NCBI RefSeq assembly: GCF_024343675.1
Contig: NZ_RJUD01000005.1
Coordinates: 1-64,000 of the forward strand
Length of the DNA stretch: 64,000 bases
Direction of reading: 5' to 3'
DNA from: Lacihabitans sp. CS3-21
Lineage (GTDB): Bacteria; Bacteroidota; Bacteroidia; Cytophagales; Spirosomataceae
Shown here: piece after piece, positions 1-8,058 of the stretch
Numbering within the stretch: position 1 is the stretch's first letter
How the letters are laid out: the number at the start of each line of letters is the position of its first letter
Notes under the pieces: generated by a model
Database searches by the model: none
Told to the model about the DNA's origin: nothing
The model's input: the letters and a program-made list of their open reading frames with translations, nothing else
Made by a program: the position numbers and the translations under genes

Positions 1-1
1 T

Positions 2-463
2 GGATTCATAGACCGTGGCGAAAACATCATCATAACTGGAGCCACAGGATGTGGAAAAAGTTACATTGCTTCAGCAATCGGCCACCAAGCATGTTTATTA
101 AATAAAAAAGTCGCTTACTTCTCTCTCCCAAAACTTCTTGGAAAAATAAAAACAGACAAAATAGATGGGGCTTTCAGAAAAGAAACAGAGCGGATAGAAT
201 CAAAACACCTCCTGATTTTGGACGATTGGGGATTAACACCATTAGACACTCAGTCTAGACTAGCCTTGCTACAAATAATTGAAGATAGACATAATAAATA
301 CGCCACAATTATCACATCTCAATTGCCTGTGTCAGCTTGGCATCAATACATCAATGACAACACCATTGCAGATGCCATTCTCGATAGAATAATACATCAA
401 GCCCATAGAATAGACCTAAAGGGTGAATCACTGAGAAAAAACATCAAAAATCAAAACAATTAA
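2..463 (+). CDS. istB: IS21-family helper ATPase IstB, 5' end outside window
   Basis: IstB is the AAA+ ATPase that assists the IS21 transposase (IstA) in target capture. The reading frame is open from base 2, so only the last 153 or so residues of a protein normally near 245 are visible. A Walker A motif (GATGCGKS) lies about 12 residues in, a Walker B (LLILDDWG) about 60 residues later, followed by the IstB-typical TSQLP and DRI(I/V)H stretches. The first internal ATG is at 218, but the motifs upstream of it show that the real gene begins before the window. The element's end repeats follow about 50 bases downstream, so istA should lie just upstream, outside the view. Confidence 0.93.
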   Translation, partial: GFIDRGENIIITGATGCGKSYIASAIGHQACLLNKKVAYFSLPKLLGKIKTDKIDGAFRKETERIESKHLLILDDWGLTPLDTQSRLALLQIIEDRHNKYATIITSQLPVSAWHQYINDNTIADAILDRIIHQAHRIDLKGESLRKNIKNQNN

Positions 464-510
464 ATATCTTTGAATCAAAATCAAATCAAGACCAAACAAC
501 TCAACTCAAC

Positions 511-559
511 TGGCTCACTTTGAACCGGAATGGCTGGCTCACTTTCACTGGAATATGCA
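511..559 (+). repeat. Terminal repeats of the IS21-type element (right end)
   Basis: Two related units, both starting TGGCTCACTTT and continuing to ...CCGGAA (511-530) and ...CACTGGAATATGCA (535-559), lie directly behind istB. IS21 elements carry multiple repeats at each end and finish in CA, so the likely element boundary is at or near base 559. The other end is outside the window. Confidence 0.75.
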
Positions 560-591
560 ACTGGTTATTTTATCATTATTTATATAATCAA

Positions 592-636
592 AATAGCCTT
601 CATTTTGATTATCAAATTCTCAAAATGAAGGCTATT
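592..636 (-). terminator. Long hairpin, terminator of the 660-1585 operon
   Basis: A 17-bp perfect stem (592-608 with 620-636, core AATAGCCTTCATTTTGA) with an 11-base loop lies 24 bases past the stop of the minus-strand operon. It is flanked by T-rich sequence on both sides and could work in both directions. Confidence 0.75.
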
Positions 637-659
637 ATTTAACTAATACACTATCTTAT

Positions 660-950
660 TTACTTCACAGGTGTATCGTCAATGACTAACGCTTCTTGTT
701 CATCTTCGGGTGGCATAGGGAAGTCTATTTTCTTCATTATTTTAGAAAATAATGCCTTTATCCTTATCCAATTTTGAAAAACAATAAATCCGAGAAGTAT
801 AGATAAGATTATTTTTAACAATAACAGGCTGTTATCTTTTTTTACTATATGATTTTCTAAATCATTGTTGGGTAAACTATACAAGATCCTATTATTATTG
901 GACGCATTGCTATTATACCAATCGCCGAAATTCTGATATTCTATTTTCAT
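660..950 (-). CDS. Small single-pass membrane protein, unknown function
   Basis: This 96-residue protein is not recognised. It has one clear hydrophobic helix at about residues 42-59 (SLLLLKIILSILLGFIVF), followed by a basic stretch (WIRIKALFSKIMKK) that would favour a cytoplasmic C-terminal tail. The tail ends in an acidic segment (PPEDEQEA). It is the last gene of a three-gene minus-strand operon, four bases after the zinc-ribbon gene, and is followed by a strong hairpin. The company of an excisionase-like gene and an IS21 end suggests it belongs to a mobile element, but nothing in the protein itself shows its job. Confidence 0.6.
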   Translation of the reverse strand: MKIEYQNFGDWYNSNASNNNRILYSLPNNDLENHIVKKDNSLLLLKIILSILLGFIVFQNWIRIKALFSKIMKKIDFPMPPEDEQEALVIDDTPVK

Positions 951-954
951 AGTT

Positions 955-1296
955 TTACTTTTTTAAAATTGAATAATATTTATTGTCATTGCTAGGTCTA
1001 AACTGATATTCACCAAACATATAATACCCTTCTTTGGATACAGAAGTGAAATATTTCATGTTGATATTTGTGGCTCTTAAAAGATCAATTGGTATTGGAG
1101 TAGATTGGAAAATTTCGAAGATTTTTTTTAAGACCAATCTGTTTTTTTTAACTTCTCCTATGATTTCCTTTAAAGCTTCATTCTTTTTTTGAAAAACCTC
1201 ATTGTTATGTGATGTTTTACAAAAGGTAGAGCAATATTTTTTATTTTTCCTGCCTTCAAAACTATTTTGGCAGACAGGACATGTACTAACTTTCAT
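955..1296 (-). CDS. Small zinc-ribbon protein of a mobile-element operon
   Basis: This 113-residue protein begins with a zinc-ribbon or treble-clef-like pattern: CPVC at residues 6-9 and CSTFC at 22-26, followed by SHNN. Short Cys clusters of this kind (CPVCQ...KYCS..C) are common in small Bacteroidota proteins encoded on integrative elements. The rest (residues 35-113) is charged and probably helical then beta-rich, without a recognised domain. One base separates its start from the stop of the HTH gene upstream, so the two are cotranscribed. Nucleic-acid binding is the simplest inference; no function is established. Confidence 0.6.
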   Translation of the reverse strand: MKVSTCPVCQNSFEGRKNKKYCSTFCKTSHNNEVFQKKNEALKEIIGEVKKNRLVLKKIFEIFQSTPIPIDLLRATNINMKYFTSVSKEGYYMFGEYQFRPSNDNKYYSILKK

Positions 1297-1297
1297 A

Positions 1298-1585
1298 CTA
1301 TAAAAGTTTTTTGCTTTTAATGTACTTATCCAAATCTTCCCTAAGGAAAATTACTCGTTTTTTGGATAGCTGGTAACTTTGTATTACTCCATCCTTTCTT
1401 AGGCTAGAAAAGGTAGGCTTAGAAATTTTGAGATACTTTGCTGCTTGCTCAAAATTTAATCTTTCTGGTTGAGAACTTTCAGCTATAGGATTAGCTGTGA
1501 TTGGCGGCTGCTGTGCTTTTAGGAGTTCTCTGACCAGTTCAGAAAACTCATTTACGCTCAGCGTAAATAAAGGGTTTTTGTTCAT
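1298..1585 (-). CDS. Excisionase/MerR-like helix-turn-helix DNA-binding protein
   Basis: The C-terminal half of this 95-residue protein (about residues 42-92) is an excisionase-type winged helix: LNFEQAAKYLKISKPTFSSL, then KDGVIQSYQLSKKRVIFLREDLDKYI, the pattern of HTH_17 proteins that bind attachment sites or act as small regulators. The N-terminal 40 residues look like a leader with little structure. It is the first gene of a three-gene minus-strand operon with its own good promoter about 40 bases upstream. No integrase is visible in this window, so it may be a regulator, or an excision factor whose integrase is elsewhere or lost. Confidence 0.75.
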   Translation of the reverse strand: MNKNPLFTLSVNEFSELVRELLKAQQPPITANPIAESSQPERLNFEQAAKYLKISKPTFSSLRKDGVIQSYQLSKKRVIFLREDLDKYIKSKKLL

Positions 1586-1632
1586 TTGTGTGGTGAATTT
1601 AATATGTAATAAGGCCTATTCCTTATCCGCAA

Positions 1633-1663
1633 CAAATGTATATTTACTTTTTGTTGAAGTCAA
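1633..1663 (-). promoter_or_regulatory. Bacteroidetes-type promoter of the HTH/zinc/membrane operon
   Basis: On the minus strand, TACATTTG (1640-1633) matches the -7 consensus TAnnTTTG exactly, and a -33 TTG (1663-1661) sits 20 bases upstream. Transcription would begin near 1625, giving a leader of about 40 bases before the HTH gene's ATG at 1585. Confidence 0.7.
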
Positions 1664-2075
1664 TACCGCTATATCTATAACGCACCATTATTGTAATTTT
1701 TTTTTGTAGGTGATAGTTTATTTGGCAGGATATCTATCTAAATCGGCAGATTTTTTTATTAAATAAGCTACTTCTTTAGTTTAGAAATCGAATGGGAATC
1801 GCTTCAAAAAGCTCATTTATTCGCTTAAAAAGACTTTTTATTCGAATAAAATGTCTTTAAAATGTTTTGAAATGTGTTTGTTCCGAATTAGTAAGTTGAT
1901 GGTGCTAAAGAACAGTTGAAAAAGCGAACCGAGTTTCATGTTTCTTTTTAGATACTCGAGTATTGCCTCTTTATTAACATTTCCAATTCTCAACATCATT
2001 CCGTAAATTGCATTAAACTATTATCTAAAGCCACCCAACGACTTTCGATAATCTCAAACCCCTATTAAACACCCC
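1664..2075. other. Intergenic stretch upstream of the RM gene, no gene seen
   Basis: This 412-base AT-rich stretch separates the minus-strand mini-operon from the plus-strand defence genes. It holds no convincing ORF. Imperfect repeats around TTATTCG...AAAAAGAC (about 1817-1855) are visible but have no clear dyad. A promoter for the RM gene must lie here, but I see no good TAnnTTTG match on the plus strand. Confidence 0.5.
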
Positions 2076-4817
2076 ATGGCACTAAGCTGGAACGAAATAA
2101 AAGACCGAGCGTTACACTTTTCAAAAGAGTGGGCAGACACCTCCAATGAAGACGCAGATGCAAAACCATTTCTTGATGCTTTCTTCGAGGTATTTGGGGT
2201 TCCTCGTAAAAAAATCGGAACATTTGAACATAAAGTAAAGAAAATCAACGATGCTGATGGGTATATAGATTTGCTTTGGAAAGGCACCATTCTCATAGAA
2301 ATGAAAAGCAGGGGTAAAAACCTTGATAGAGCCTTTGAGCAAGCTAAAGATTACGCCCTCGGTCTCAAAGCCCATGAGTTACCCAAATACATTTTGGTAA
2401 GCGATTTTTACAACTTTAGACTATACGACACGGAGGAAAAAACCACCAGCACATTCCAACTTCCTGATTTTGTAAACCATGTTCAGCTATTTGGCTTTAT
2501 AAGTGGGTACCAAAAGAAAACCTATAAGGAGCAAGACCCAGCCAACATCAAAGCGGCCGAGCTAATGGGAAAACTCCACGACAGGCTAGAAGAAATAGGC
2601 TATACCGGCCATTCCTTAGAGGTGTACTTGGTCAGGATTTTATTCTGTTTATTCGCTGAGGATACCACCATATTTGACAAACAGCAATTTCAGGATTTTA
2701 TAGAACAACGTACCGCCGTGGATGGGAGCGACCTTGCCGCACGCATTCAAGAACTATTTCAGGTACTCAACACCCCAAAGGAAAGGCGATTCAAAAACCT
2801 CGATGAGCAGCTGGCCGATTTTCCTTATGTCAATGGAAAGCTATTCGAAGAAATATTGCCAACAGCCAGTTTTGACACCAAAATGCGACAAGCATTATTA
2901 GACTGTTGCTATATTGACTGGAGCCTGATATCCCCTGCAATATTCGGTTCAATGTTTCAAAGTGTCATGAATCCCAAAGAACGCCGTAATTTGGGTGCCC
3001 ACTATACCAGCGAAACCAACATTCTCAAACTAATAAAACCTTTGTTTTTGGATGAACTCTGGTCAGAGTTTCACAATATAAAAGACAACAAAAACAAACT
3101 GCCAGAATTTCATAAAAAACTAAGCACACTAAAATTTCTAGATCCTGCTTGTGGTTGCGGTAACTTTCTGGTTATCACTTACCGAGAATTACGCCTACTC
3201 GAGCTCGAGATATTGAGGGCTCAATACAAAAACCAATTGGCGACCAGTATTGAACAGATCATCTGGCTTGATGTTGACCAAGTCTATGGCATTGAGTACG
3301 AAGAATTTCCAGCACGAATAGCAGAAGTGGCCATGTGGCTCATGGATCACCAGATGAACATGCAAATAAGCCAAGAGTTTGGCCAGTATTTTGTGCGTTT
3401 ACCTTTGAAGAAATCGGCCAAAATCGTCCATGGAAACGCCTTGCAGACTGACTGGGAAGATGTGGTTGAAAAAAAAGATCTAAACTTTATTTTAGGTAAT
3501 CCACCATTCATAGGGTACGCTTGGCAAAGCCAAAATCAAAAAAATGATATGGCTTCTGTTTTTTCCGATATTAAAGGAAGTGGCGTTTTGGATTATGTAT
3601 CAGCATGGTATTTAAAGTCTGCAAAATATATTCAAGAAACTAAAATTAAAGTAGCATTTGTATCTACAAATTCTATTTCGCAAGGAGAGCAACCTGCAAT
3701 ATTATGGCAAACATTAATTTCCGTATATAATATTTTTATCCATTTTGCCCATCGCACGTTTTCATGGAGCAATGAGGCAAAAGGAAACGCAGCAGTTCAT
3801 GTGGTAATAATTGGGTTTGCTAATTTTGATATAAATAAGAAATTACTCTTCGAATATGAAAATATTAAGGGAGAACCACATGAAATAATAGTTTCAAATA
3901 TAAACCCTTATTTAGTCGCTGCAAAAAATGTTTTCATCCAAAAAAGAACAGTTCCAATTTGTAATGTTCCAGGAATAAACAGAGGCAGTGATGCAATTGA
4001 TGATGGTAATTTATTATTAAGTAAGGAAGAGAAAGACTTATTGTGCAAGGAATCCCCAGAAGTGGAAAAATACGTTCATCCTTTTTTAATGGGGAGAGAG
4101 TTTTTGAACAACATTCCTAGGTATTGCCTTTGGTTTAAAAATGCAGAATTGAGCACATTGAGGAATTCTCCAAAACTATATGAAAGAATTAATAAAGTTA
4201 AAGAGTTTCGGCAAAAAAGCCAAAGAATTCAAACATTAAAAGCTGCCCAGTTTCCTTCTTTATTTGGAGAAGAAAGACAGCCAGATTCTGATTATTTAGC
4301 TATTCCAAAGGTTTCCTCGGAAAATAGGGTTTATATTCCAATTGGATTTTGTGATAAAAATATAATTTGCGGGGATAAACTTTTCTATTTGCCTAACGCA
4401 AATAGTTTCCATTTTGGTATAATTACATCTAAAATGCATATGGTATGGGTCAAAAACACTTGTGGGAGAATGAAAAGTGACTATAGCTATTCCAACACAA
4501 TTGTTTACAACAACTTCCCATGGCCAGAGAATCCTGCAGAAAACCAAGTCAAAAACATTGAAGAAAAGGCTCAGAAAGTTTTGGATGTTCGGTTGGCATT
4601 CCCTAATAGTTCATTGGCTGACCTTTACGACCCATTAACCATGCCGCCAGCCTTGGTAAAAGCACATATCGACCTAGACAAAGCGGTAGACCAAGCCTAC
4701 CGCTCACAGCCATTCACCAGCGAAGCCAAAAGAATGGAGTTCCTCTTCGAACTCTACGAAAAATACACCGCCGATTTGTTCACCAAAGAGAAGAAAAAGA
4801 AGAAATCACAAATTTAA
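2076..4817 (+). CDS. MmeI-like type IIL restriction-modification enzyme (nuclease, methyltransferase and specificity in one chain)
   Basis: This single polypeptide would cut foreign DNA and methylate adenine in the host's copy of the same site. At 913 residues it is close to MmeI (about 920). The N-terminal nuclease motif is D65-x9-E75-x-K77, the same spacing as in MmeI. A helical connector follows, then an N6-adenine methyltransferase with motif I (DPACGCGNF, near residue 355) and motif IV NPPF (475-478). The target-recognition domain and C-terminal helical region (about 600-913) follow. Because specificity sits in the same chain, no separate S subunit is expected. Bases of about 3540-4510 are clearly AT-richer than both flanks, which suggests exchange of the recognition domain. 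It opens the plus-strand defence run. Confidence 0.9.
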   Translation: MALSWNEIKDRALHFSKEWADTSNEDADAKPFLDAFFEVFGVPRKKIGTFEHKVKKINDADGYIDLLWKGTILIEMKSRGKNLDRAFEQAKDYALGLKAHELPKYILVSDFYNFRLYDTEEKTTSTFQLPDFVNHVQLFGFISGYQKKTYKEQDPANIKAAELMGKLHDRLEEIGYTGHSLEVYLVRILFCLFAEDTTIFDKQQFQDFIEQRTAVDGSDLAARIQELFQVLNTPKERRFKNLDEQLADFPYVNGKLFEEILPTASFDTKMRQALLDCCYIDWSLISPAIFGSMFQSVMNPKERRNLGAHYTSETNILKLIKPLFLDELWSEFHNIKDNKNKLPEFHKKLSTLKFLDPACGCGNFLVITYRELRLLELEILRAQYKNQLATSIEQIIWLDVDQVYGIEYEEFPARIAEVAMWLMDHQMNMQISQEFGQYFVRLPLKKSAKIVHGNALQTDWEDVVEKKDLNFILGNPPFIGYAWQSQNQKNDMASVFSDIKGSGVLDYVSAWYLKSAKYIQETKIKVAFVSTNSISQGEQPAILWQTLISVYNIFIHFAHRTFSWSNEAKGNAAVHVVIIGFANFDINKKLLFEYENIKGEPHEIIVSNINPYLVAAKNVFIQKRTVPICNVPGINRGSDAIDDGNLLLSKEEKDLLCKESPEVEKYVHPFLMGREFLNNIPRYCLWFKNAELSTLRNSPKLYERINKVKEFRQKSQRIQTLKAAQFPSLFGEERQPDSDYLAIPKVSSENRVYIPIGFCDKNIICGDKLFYLPNANSFHFGIITSKMHMVWVKNTCGRMKSDYSYSNTIVYNNFPWPENPAENQVKNIEEKAQKVLDVRLAFPNSSLADLYDPLTMPPALVKAHIDLDKAVDQAYRSQPFTSEAKRMEFLFELYEKYTADLFTKEKKKKKSQI

Positions 4818-4871
4818 CTATTCCATCGTCCCAATAAATAGTGAATGATTATTATGATAAATAATTGATGT

Positions 4872-6722
4872 ATGAACAAAATAAAACAAAAGTTATTTGA
4901 TTTAATCTGTAAAGAGGAAGTTCTACTTTTTGTTGGAGCAGGAATGTCTATGTATGCTGGTTTTCCATCCGGTGCAGAATTGGCGAAGAAATTTTTTGAT
5001 GAACTTCCAGAAGAATATAAAGCGAAAATTGATTTTACAAAGGATTTGCCAAAACTTACTGATGACATATCCAATTTAGAAAAATTAAAAAAAGATTTCT
5101 TACTTAACATTCTAGTACGAGAGTTTCTCCGAGAACCTATAAGTACAAGCATTCACAATTTACTGGCGGGAATGCCTCAATTCAAAACCTTAATCACGAC
5201 CAATTATGACGACTTAATAGAGAGAACTAACAATAGTATTCAAGTAGTAAGAAAAAGTACAGATTATCCAAAGGTCAACCAAAAGAACCAAATACTCTTT
5301 AAAATACATGGCGATTTGGTAGAAAAAGAAAAAATTATTCTTACAAGGACGGATTATATAAATTTTTTTTCTGACTCTCTGGAGGACTCTATATTTTGGA
5401 ATGCAGTTAAAGAGAGAATGTCAGCGAATCATATTTTATTCATTGGCTATTCTATTGAAGATCCCAACGTGGATACAATAATTAAGAAAATAATAAATCA
5501 GTTAGGTCACAGTAGAAAAGATATGTTTTTTATTGCTCCTTCAATTTCTGAACCTAGACGAGGATTCCTTAAAAAAAATGGAATTAAATACTTAAACGGG
5601 AAAAGTGAGTTGTTTTTTCCTGAATTGTTCCTTTACCTCAAAGACAATTTCTTCCCAAATGTACCAAGAGGGTTAGTTTCTACTGATACAGCAATCAAAT
5701 TTGCAAAAAACAATGATTTAAGAATAAATATATGTGCTTCAAATGATAGAATTAATATTATTAGTCAACCAGGGACAAAATCAGAACTTAAACTTAAGTT
5801 AAATATTCCTAAAATTGAAAACTATAAACTTACAGACCTAATTAATGGAAAAAGTTACGCCGATTTGGTGATTGATAGTGCTTGGATTAAAGAATTAAGT
5901 GTCTATCAAAAAGATTTCAAAATTAAAGAATTTGATAATTTTTCGAACATAATTGTAAAAAAAACACCGTTTTTGGTAGGTCCAGTAGATATTCATTTTT
6001 CGGATGGCTTTATCGAACAAAATATTAATTTTGAAATTTATGGAGCCAAACCTTCTGAAAATTCAATATTGTTAAAATTGAATAATAAAGACTTTGAAAT
6101 TGATATAAGACTTGAAATTGATATTGAAAAAGACAAATCAAATATAGAAGTAACATTCAAACCTAAGGAAGTTCTTTCTAATACCAATTCTGGGATTAAG
6201 TTTTATGAAATAACAAATAAATTATTTTCGAAAGATCGATACAAGATTTACAAGGAGAATAGTATTATATATGAAAATGTATTAAATTTTTATGACAAAA
6301 AAGAAGATAAAAATCAATTGTTTGAATACTTAAAAAAACTAAAAAAAATAGAGAACCATTTTGGTATCAGATTTTTTGATTTAAGGCTTCAAGAAATGAA
6401 TGATGATTTAGTAGAAGGTATAATATCTTACATTGATAAAACAGAATTAAAAAGAATTAATCTCTCAATTGATCTACCAATTGATTCCATAATTGATAAA
6501 GAATTGCTCAGGCAAGTTGATGTAAAACCGTTAAGGGTAGTAGAATCTGAAAGAATGACTATAACTTTACACAATTTAGAGATAGAGATAGGTCAACCCA
6601 ATTATTTTATTAACGACGTTTACATTAAAAATTTTACAGAGGTACAAAATGGAACTGCTCAAATTGTTGAGTTTCGTAGTAGAACAGAAAGTGCAATATT
6701 AATGTATTTAGACGAGGAATAA
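4872..6722 (+). CDS. SIR2-family NADase-type defence protein with unknown C-terminal domain
   Basis: Residues 1-260 are a SIR2_2 domain: the NAD-binding GAGMS (22-26), TTNYD (109-113), the KIHGD segment with probable catalytic H146, and GYSIEDPN (192-199). SIR2 proteins in defence islands typically destroy NAD+ when a phage is sensed, stopping growth of the infected cell. Residues 260-616 form a long, probably beta-rich region with no family I recognise; it is the likely sensor or oligomerisation part. The gene starts 54 bases after the RM gene and is strongly AT-rich, unlike the RM gene's GC-richer flanks, so the two probably arrived separately. Antiphage action is inferred from domain and context. 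Confidence 0.82.
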   Translation: MNKIKQKLFDLICKEEVLLFVGAGMSMYAGFPSGAELAKKFFDELPEEYKAKIDFTKDLPKLTDDISNLEKLKKDFLLNILVREFLREPISTSIHNLLAGMPQFKTLITTNYDDLIERTNNSIQVVRKSTDYPKVNQKNQILFKIHGDLVEKEKIILTRTDYINFFSDSLEDSIFWNAVKERMSANHILFIGYSIEDPNVDTIIKKIINQLGHSRKDMFFIAPSISEPRRGFLKKNGIKYLNGKSELFFPELFLYLKDNFFPNVPRGLVSTDTAIKFAKNNDLRINICASNDRINIISQPGTKSELKLKLNIPKIENYKLTDLINGKSYADLVIDSAWIKELSVYQKDFKIKEFDNFSNIIVKKTPFLVGPVDIHFSDGFIEQNINFEIYGAKPSENSILLKLNNKDFEIDIRLEIDIEKDKSNIEVTFKPKEVLSNTNSGIKFYEITNKLFSKDRYKIYKENSIIYENVLNFYDKKEDKNQLFEYLKKLKKIENHFGIRFFDLRLQEMNDDLVEGIISYIDKTELKRINLSIDLPIDSIIDKELLRQVDVKPLRVVESERMTITLHNLEIEIGQPNYFINDVYIKNFTEVQNGTAQIVEFRSRTESAILMYLDEE

Positions 6723-6743
6723 TAATGAGATTGGTTATTACCG

Positions 6744-6845
6744 ATGCTCATGAATGGGCCAGTAAAAGAAGCAGAAGAATACATACAAAAAGCAAACAAA
6801 CTATCATCTATGGCCGCCGAGCCAGAGGTGGGATATGGGGAATGA
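6744..6845 (+). pseudogene. Short ORF or gene relic between the SIR2 and GHKL genes
   Basis: A 33-codon frame starts at ATG 6744 (second ATG at 6750), reads MLMNGPVKEAEEYIQKANKL and ends at 6845, overlapping the GHKL start by 11 bases. Its amphipathic, alanine- and glutamate-rich sequence looks like a piece of a real protein rather than random coding, but I do not recognise the parent. It could be a relic of a displaced gene or a small coupled ORF. Confidence 0.3.
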
Positions 6846-8058
6846 AGAAATAAAAAAAGATTTGATGAAAAATGACATATTAAAAATACCAAATAAGGTT
6901 TCGTCGAATGGCTTAACTAAGTTATATAATATACTTGAAGTTAGAAAAGGTGATTCTCTTTTGGATTTAGAATTACCATTAAAAAATTTGGATTCTGACT
7001 TCAGTTTATTGTTTTCATTTATTCAACTCGTTTCGACGTGGCTTCGTAAGTCATATTCAGGCAATTTGATTTTGCCAGTTTCTAGTGTTGAAGAAGCAAT
7101 TGCATATTTAAATGAAAATGAATTTGTATACCCCTCAATTACCCTATGTTGGAATAAAGAGATTAAAACATTAACAGGGGAAAATGTTAGGCTTCAATTA
7201 AAAAATCCAAGTAAGGAATATTTTACTAAGATGGATTTTTATAAATTGAAAGGATCCTCTGTACCTATTTATTGTTTTGATCACGATAAAGTTAGTAGAG
7301 GAAAGTCCCGAGTATTTTACAATAACGCCTTAGAACTTTATGATGAAGGTGCGATGGGTTTTAATCTCTTTAATGCATATGAGAAAGTAAGTATTCATAA
7401 TTTATCTTTTTTGAGGGAGAATCTTAAAGGAATAATAGATGATTTTAACGCTATCATACATGAGGCGTTTATGAATACAGATGAGCATGCTGTAACTAAT
7501 GAAAAAGGACACTATCTCTACCCAAATATTCGTGCAGTGTTGCTTAAGTTTCAAAAAAAGACGATAGCAGGATTTAAAGAAAACCACAAAGGCTTTAATG
7601 GTTTATTAGAATACTTCGATTCTAATTTTAATCTTAATACCCAGAATGAGTTATTTTTAATAGAGATATCAGTATTGGACAGTGGACCAGGCTTATATAA
7701 AAGATATACTAGGAATTCTGAATATCCAGATGATTTAAATGAAGAAATCAATATTATAAAAGATTGTCTCTATAGGAATAATACCTCCGAAATTGGTGGC
7801 AGACGCTCAGTCAAGGGAATGGGACTTGATCGTATTCTGAGAGTTATAGATAAGAAAGGATTTGTTCGCATAAGGACTGGAAGGGCTGACGTTTTCAGGA
7901 ATATGAGAAAATTTGAATATGAACATCATGAAACAGCACAAGATATTCAATTATATGATTCTATAAAAAATTCTAATAAATCATTCAGTACCAATGCGTG
8001 TGCTGAAGGAACTCTAATCTCAATTTTTTATCCACTTGAACTGAAAAGATATGAATAA
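6835..8058 (+). CDS. GHKL (histidine-kinase/Hsp90-type) ATPase, partner of the PRTase-like protein
   Basis: The C-terminal half (about residues 200-400) of this 407-residue protein is a Bergerat-fold ATPase. It has an N box with E210, N214 and H218 (HEAFMNTDEHA), a G1 box DSGPG (282-286) and a G2 box GMGL (328-331). There is no H box, so it is not a conventional histidine kinase; it is closer to RsbW-like or stand-alone GHKL ATPases. Residues 35-150 contain alternating strands and helices and might be STAS-like, but that is weak. The stop overlaps the next gene's ATG by eight bases, so the two are probably translated together. Start 6835 is the first ATG; 6865 is an alternative. Role in defence is inferred. 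Confidence 0.72.
   Translation: MGNEEIKKDLMKNDILKIPNKVSSNGLTKLYNILEVRKGDSLLDLELPLKNLDSDFSLLFSFIQLVSTWLRKSYSGNLILPVSSVEEAIAYLNENEFVYPSITLCWNKEIKTLTGENVRLQLKNPSKEYFTKMDFYKLKGSSVPIYCFDHDKVSRGKSRVFYNNALELYDEGAMGFNLFNAYEKVSIHNLSFLRENLKGIIDDFNAIIHEAFMNTDEHAVTNEKGHYLYPNIRAVLLKFQKKTIAGFKENHKGFNGLLEYFDSNFNLNTQNELFLIEISVLDSGPGLYKRYTRNSEYPDDLNEEINIIKDCLYRNNTSEIGGRRSVKGMGLDRILRVIDKKGFVRIRTGRADVFRNMRKFEYEHHETAQDIQLYDSIKNSNKSFSTNACAEGTLISIFYPLELKRYE

Noticed and set aside
2054-2375. Minus-strand frames overlapping the start of the RM gene
   Set aside because: They are antisense to the conserved D65-x9-E75-x-K77 nuclease region, so they are shadows.
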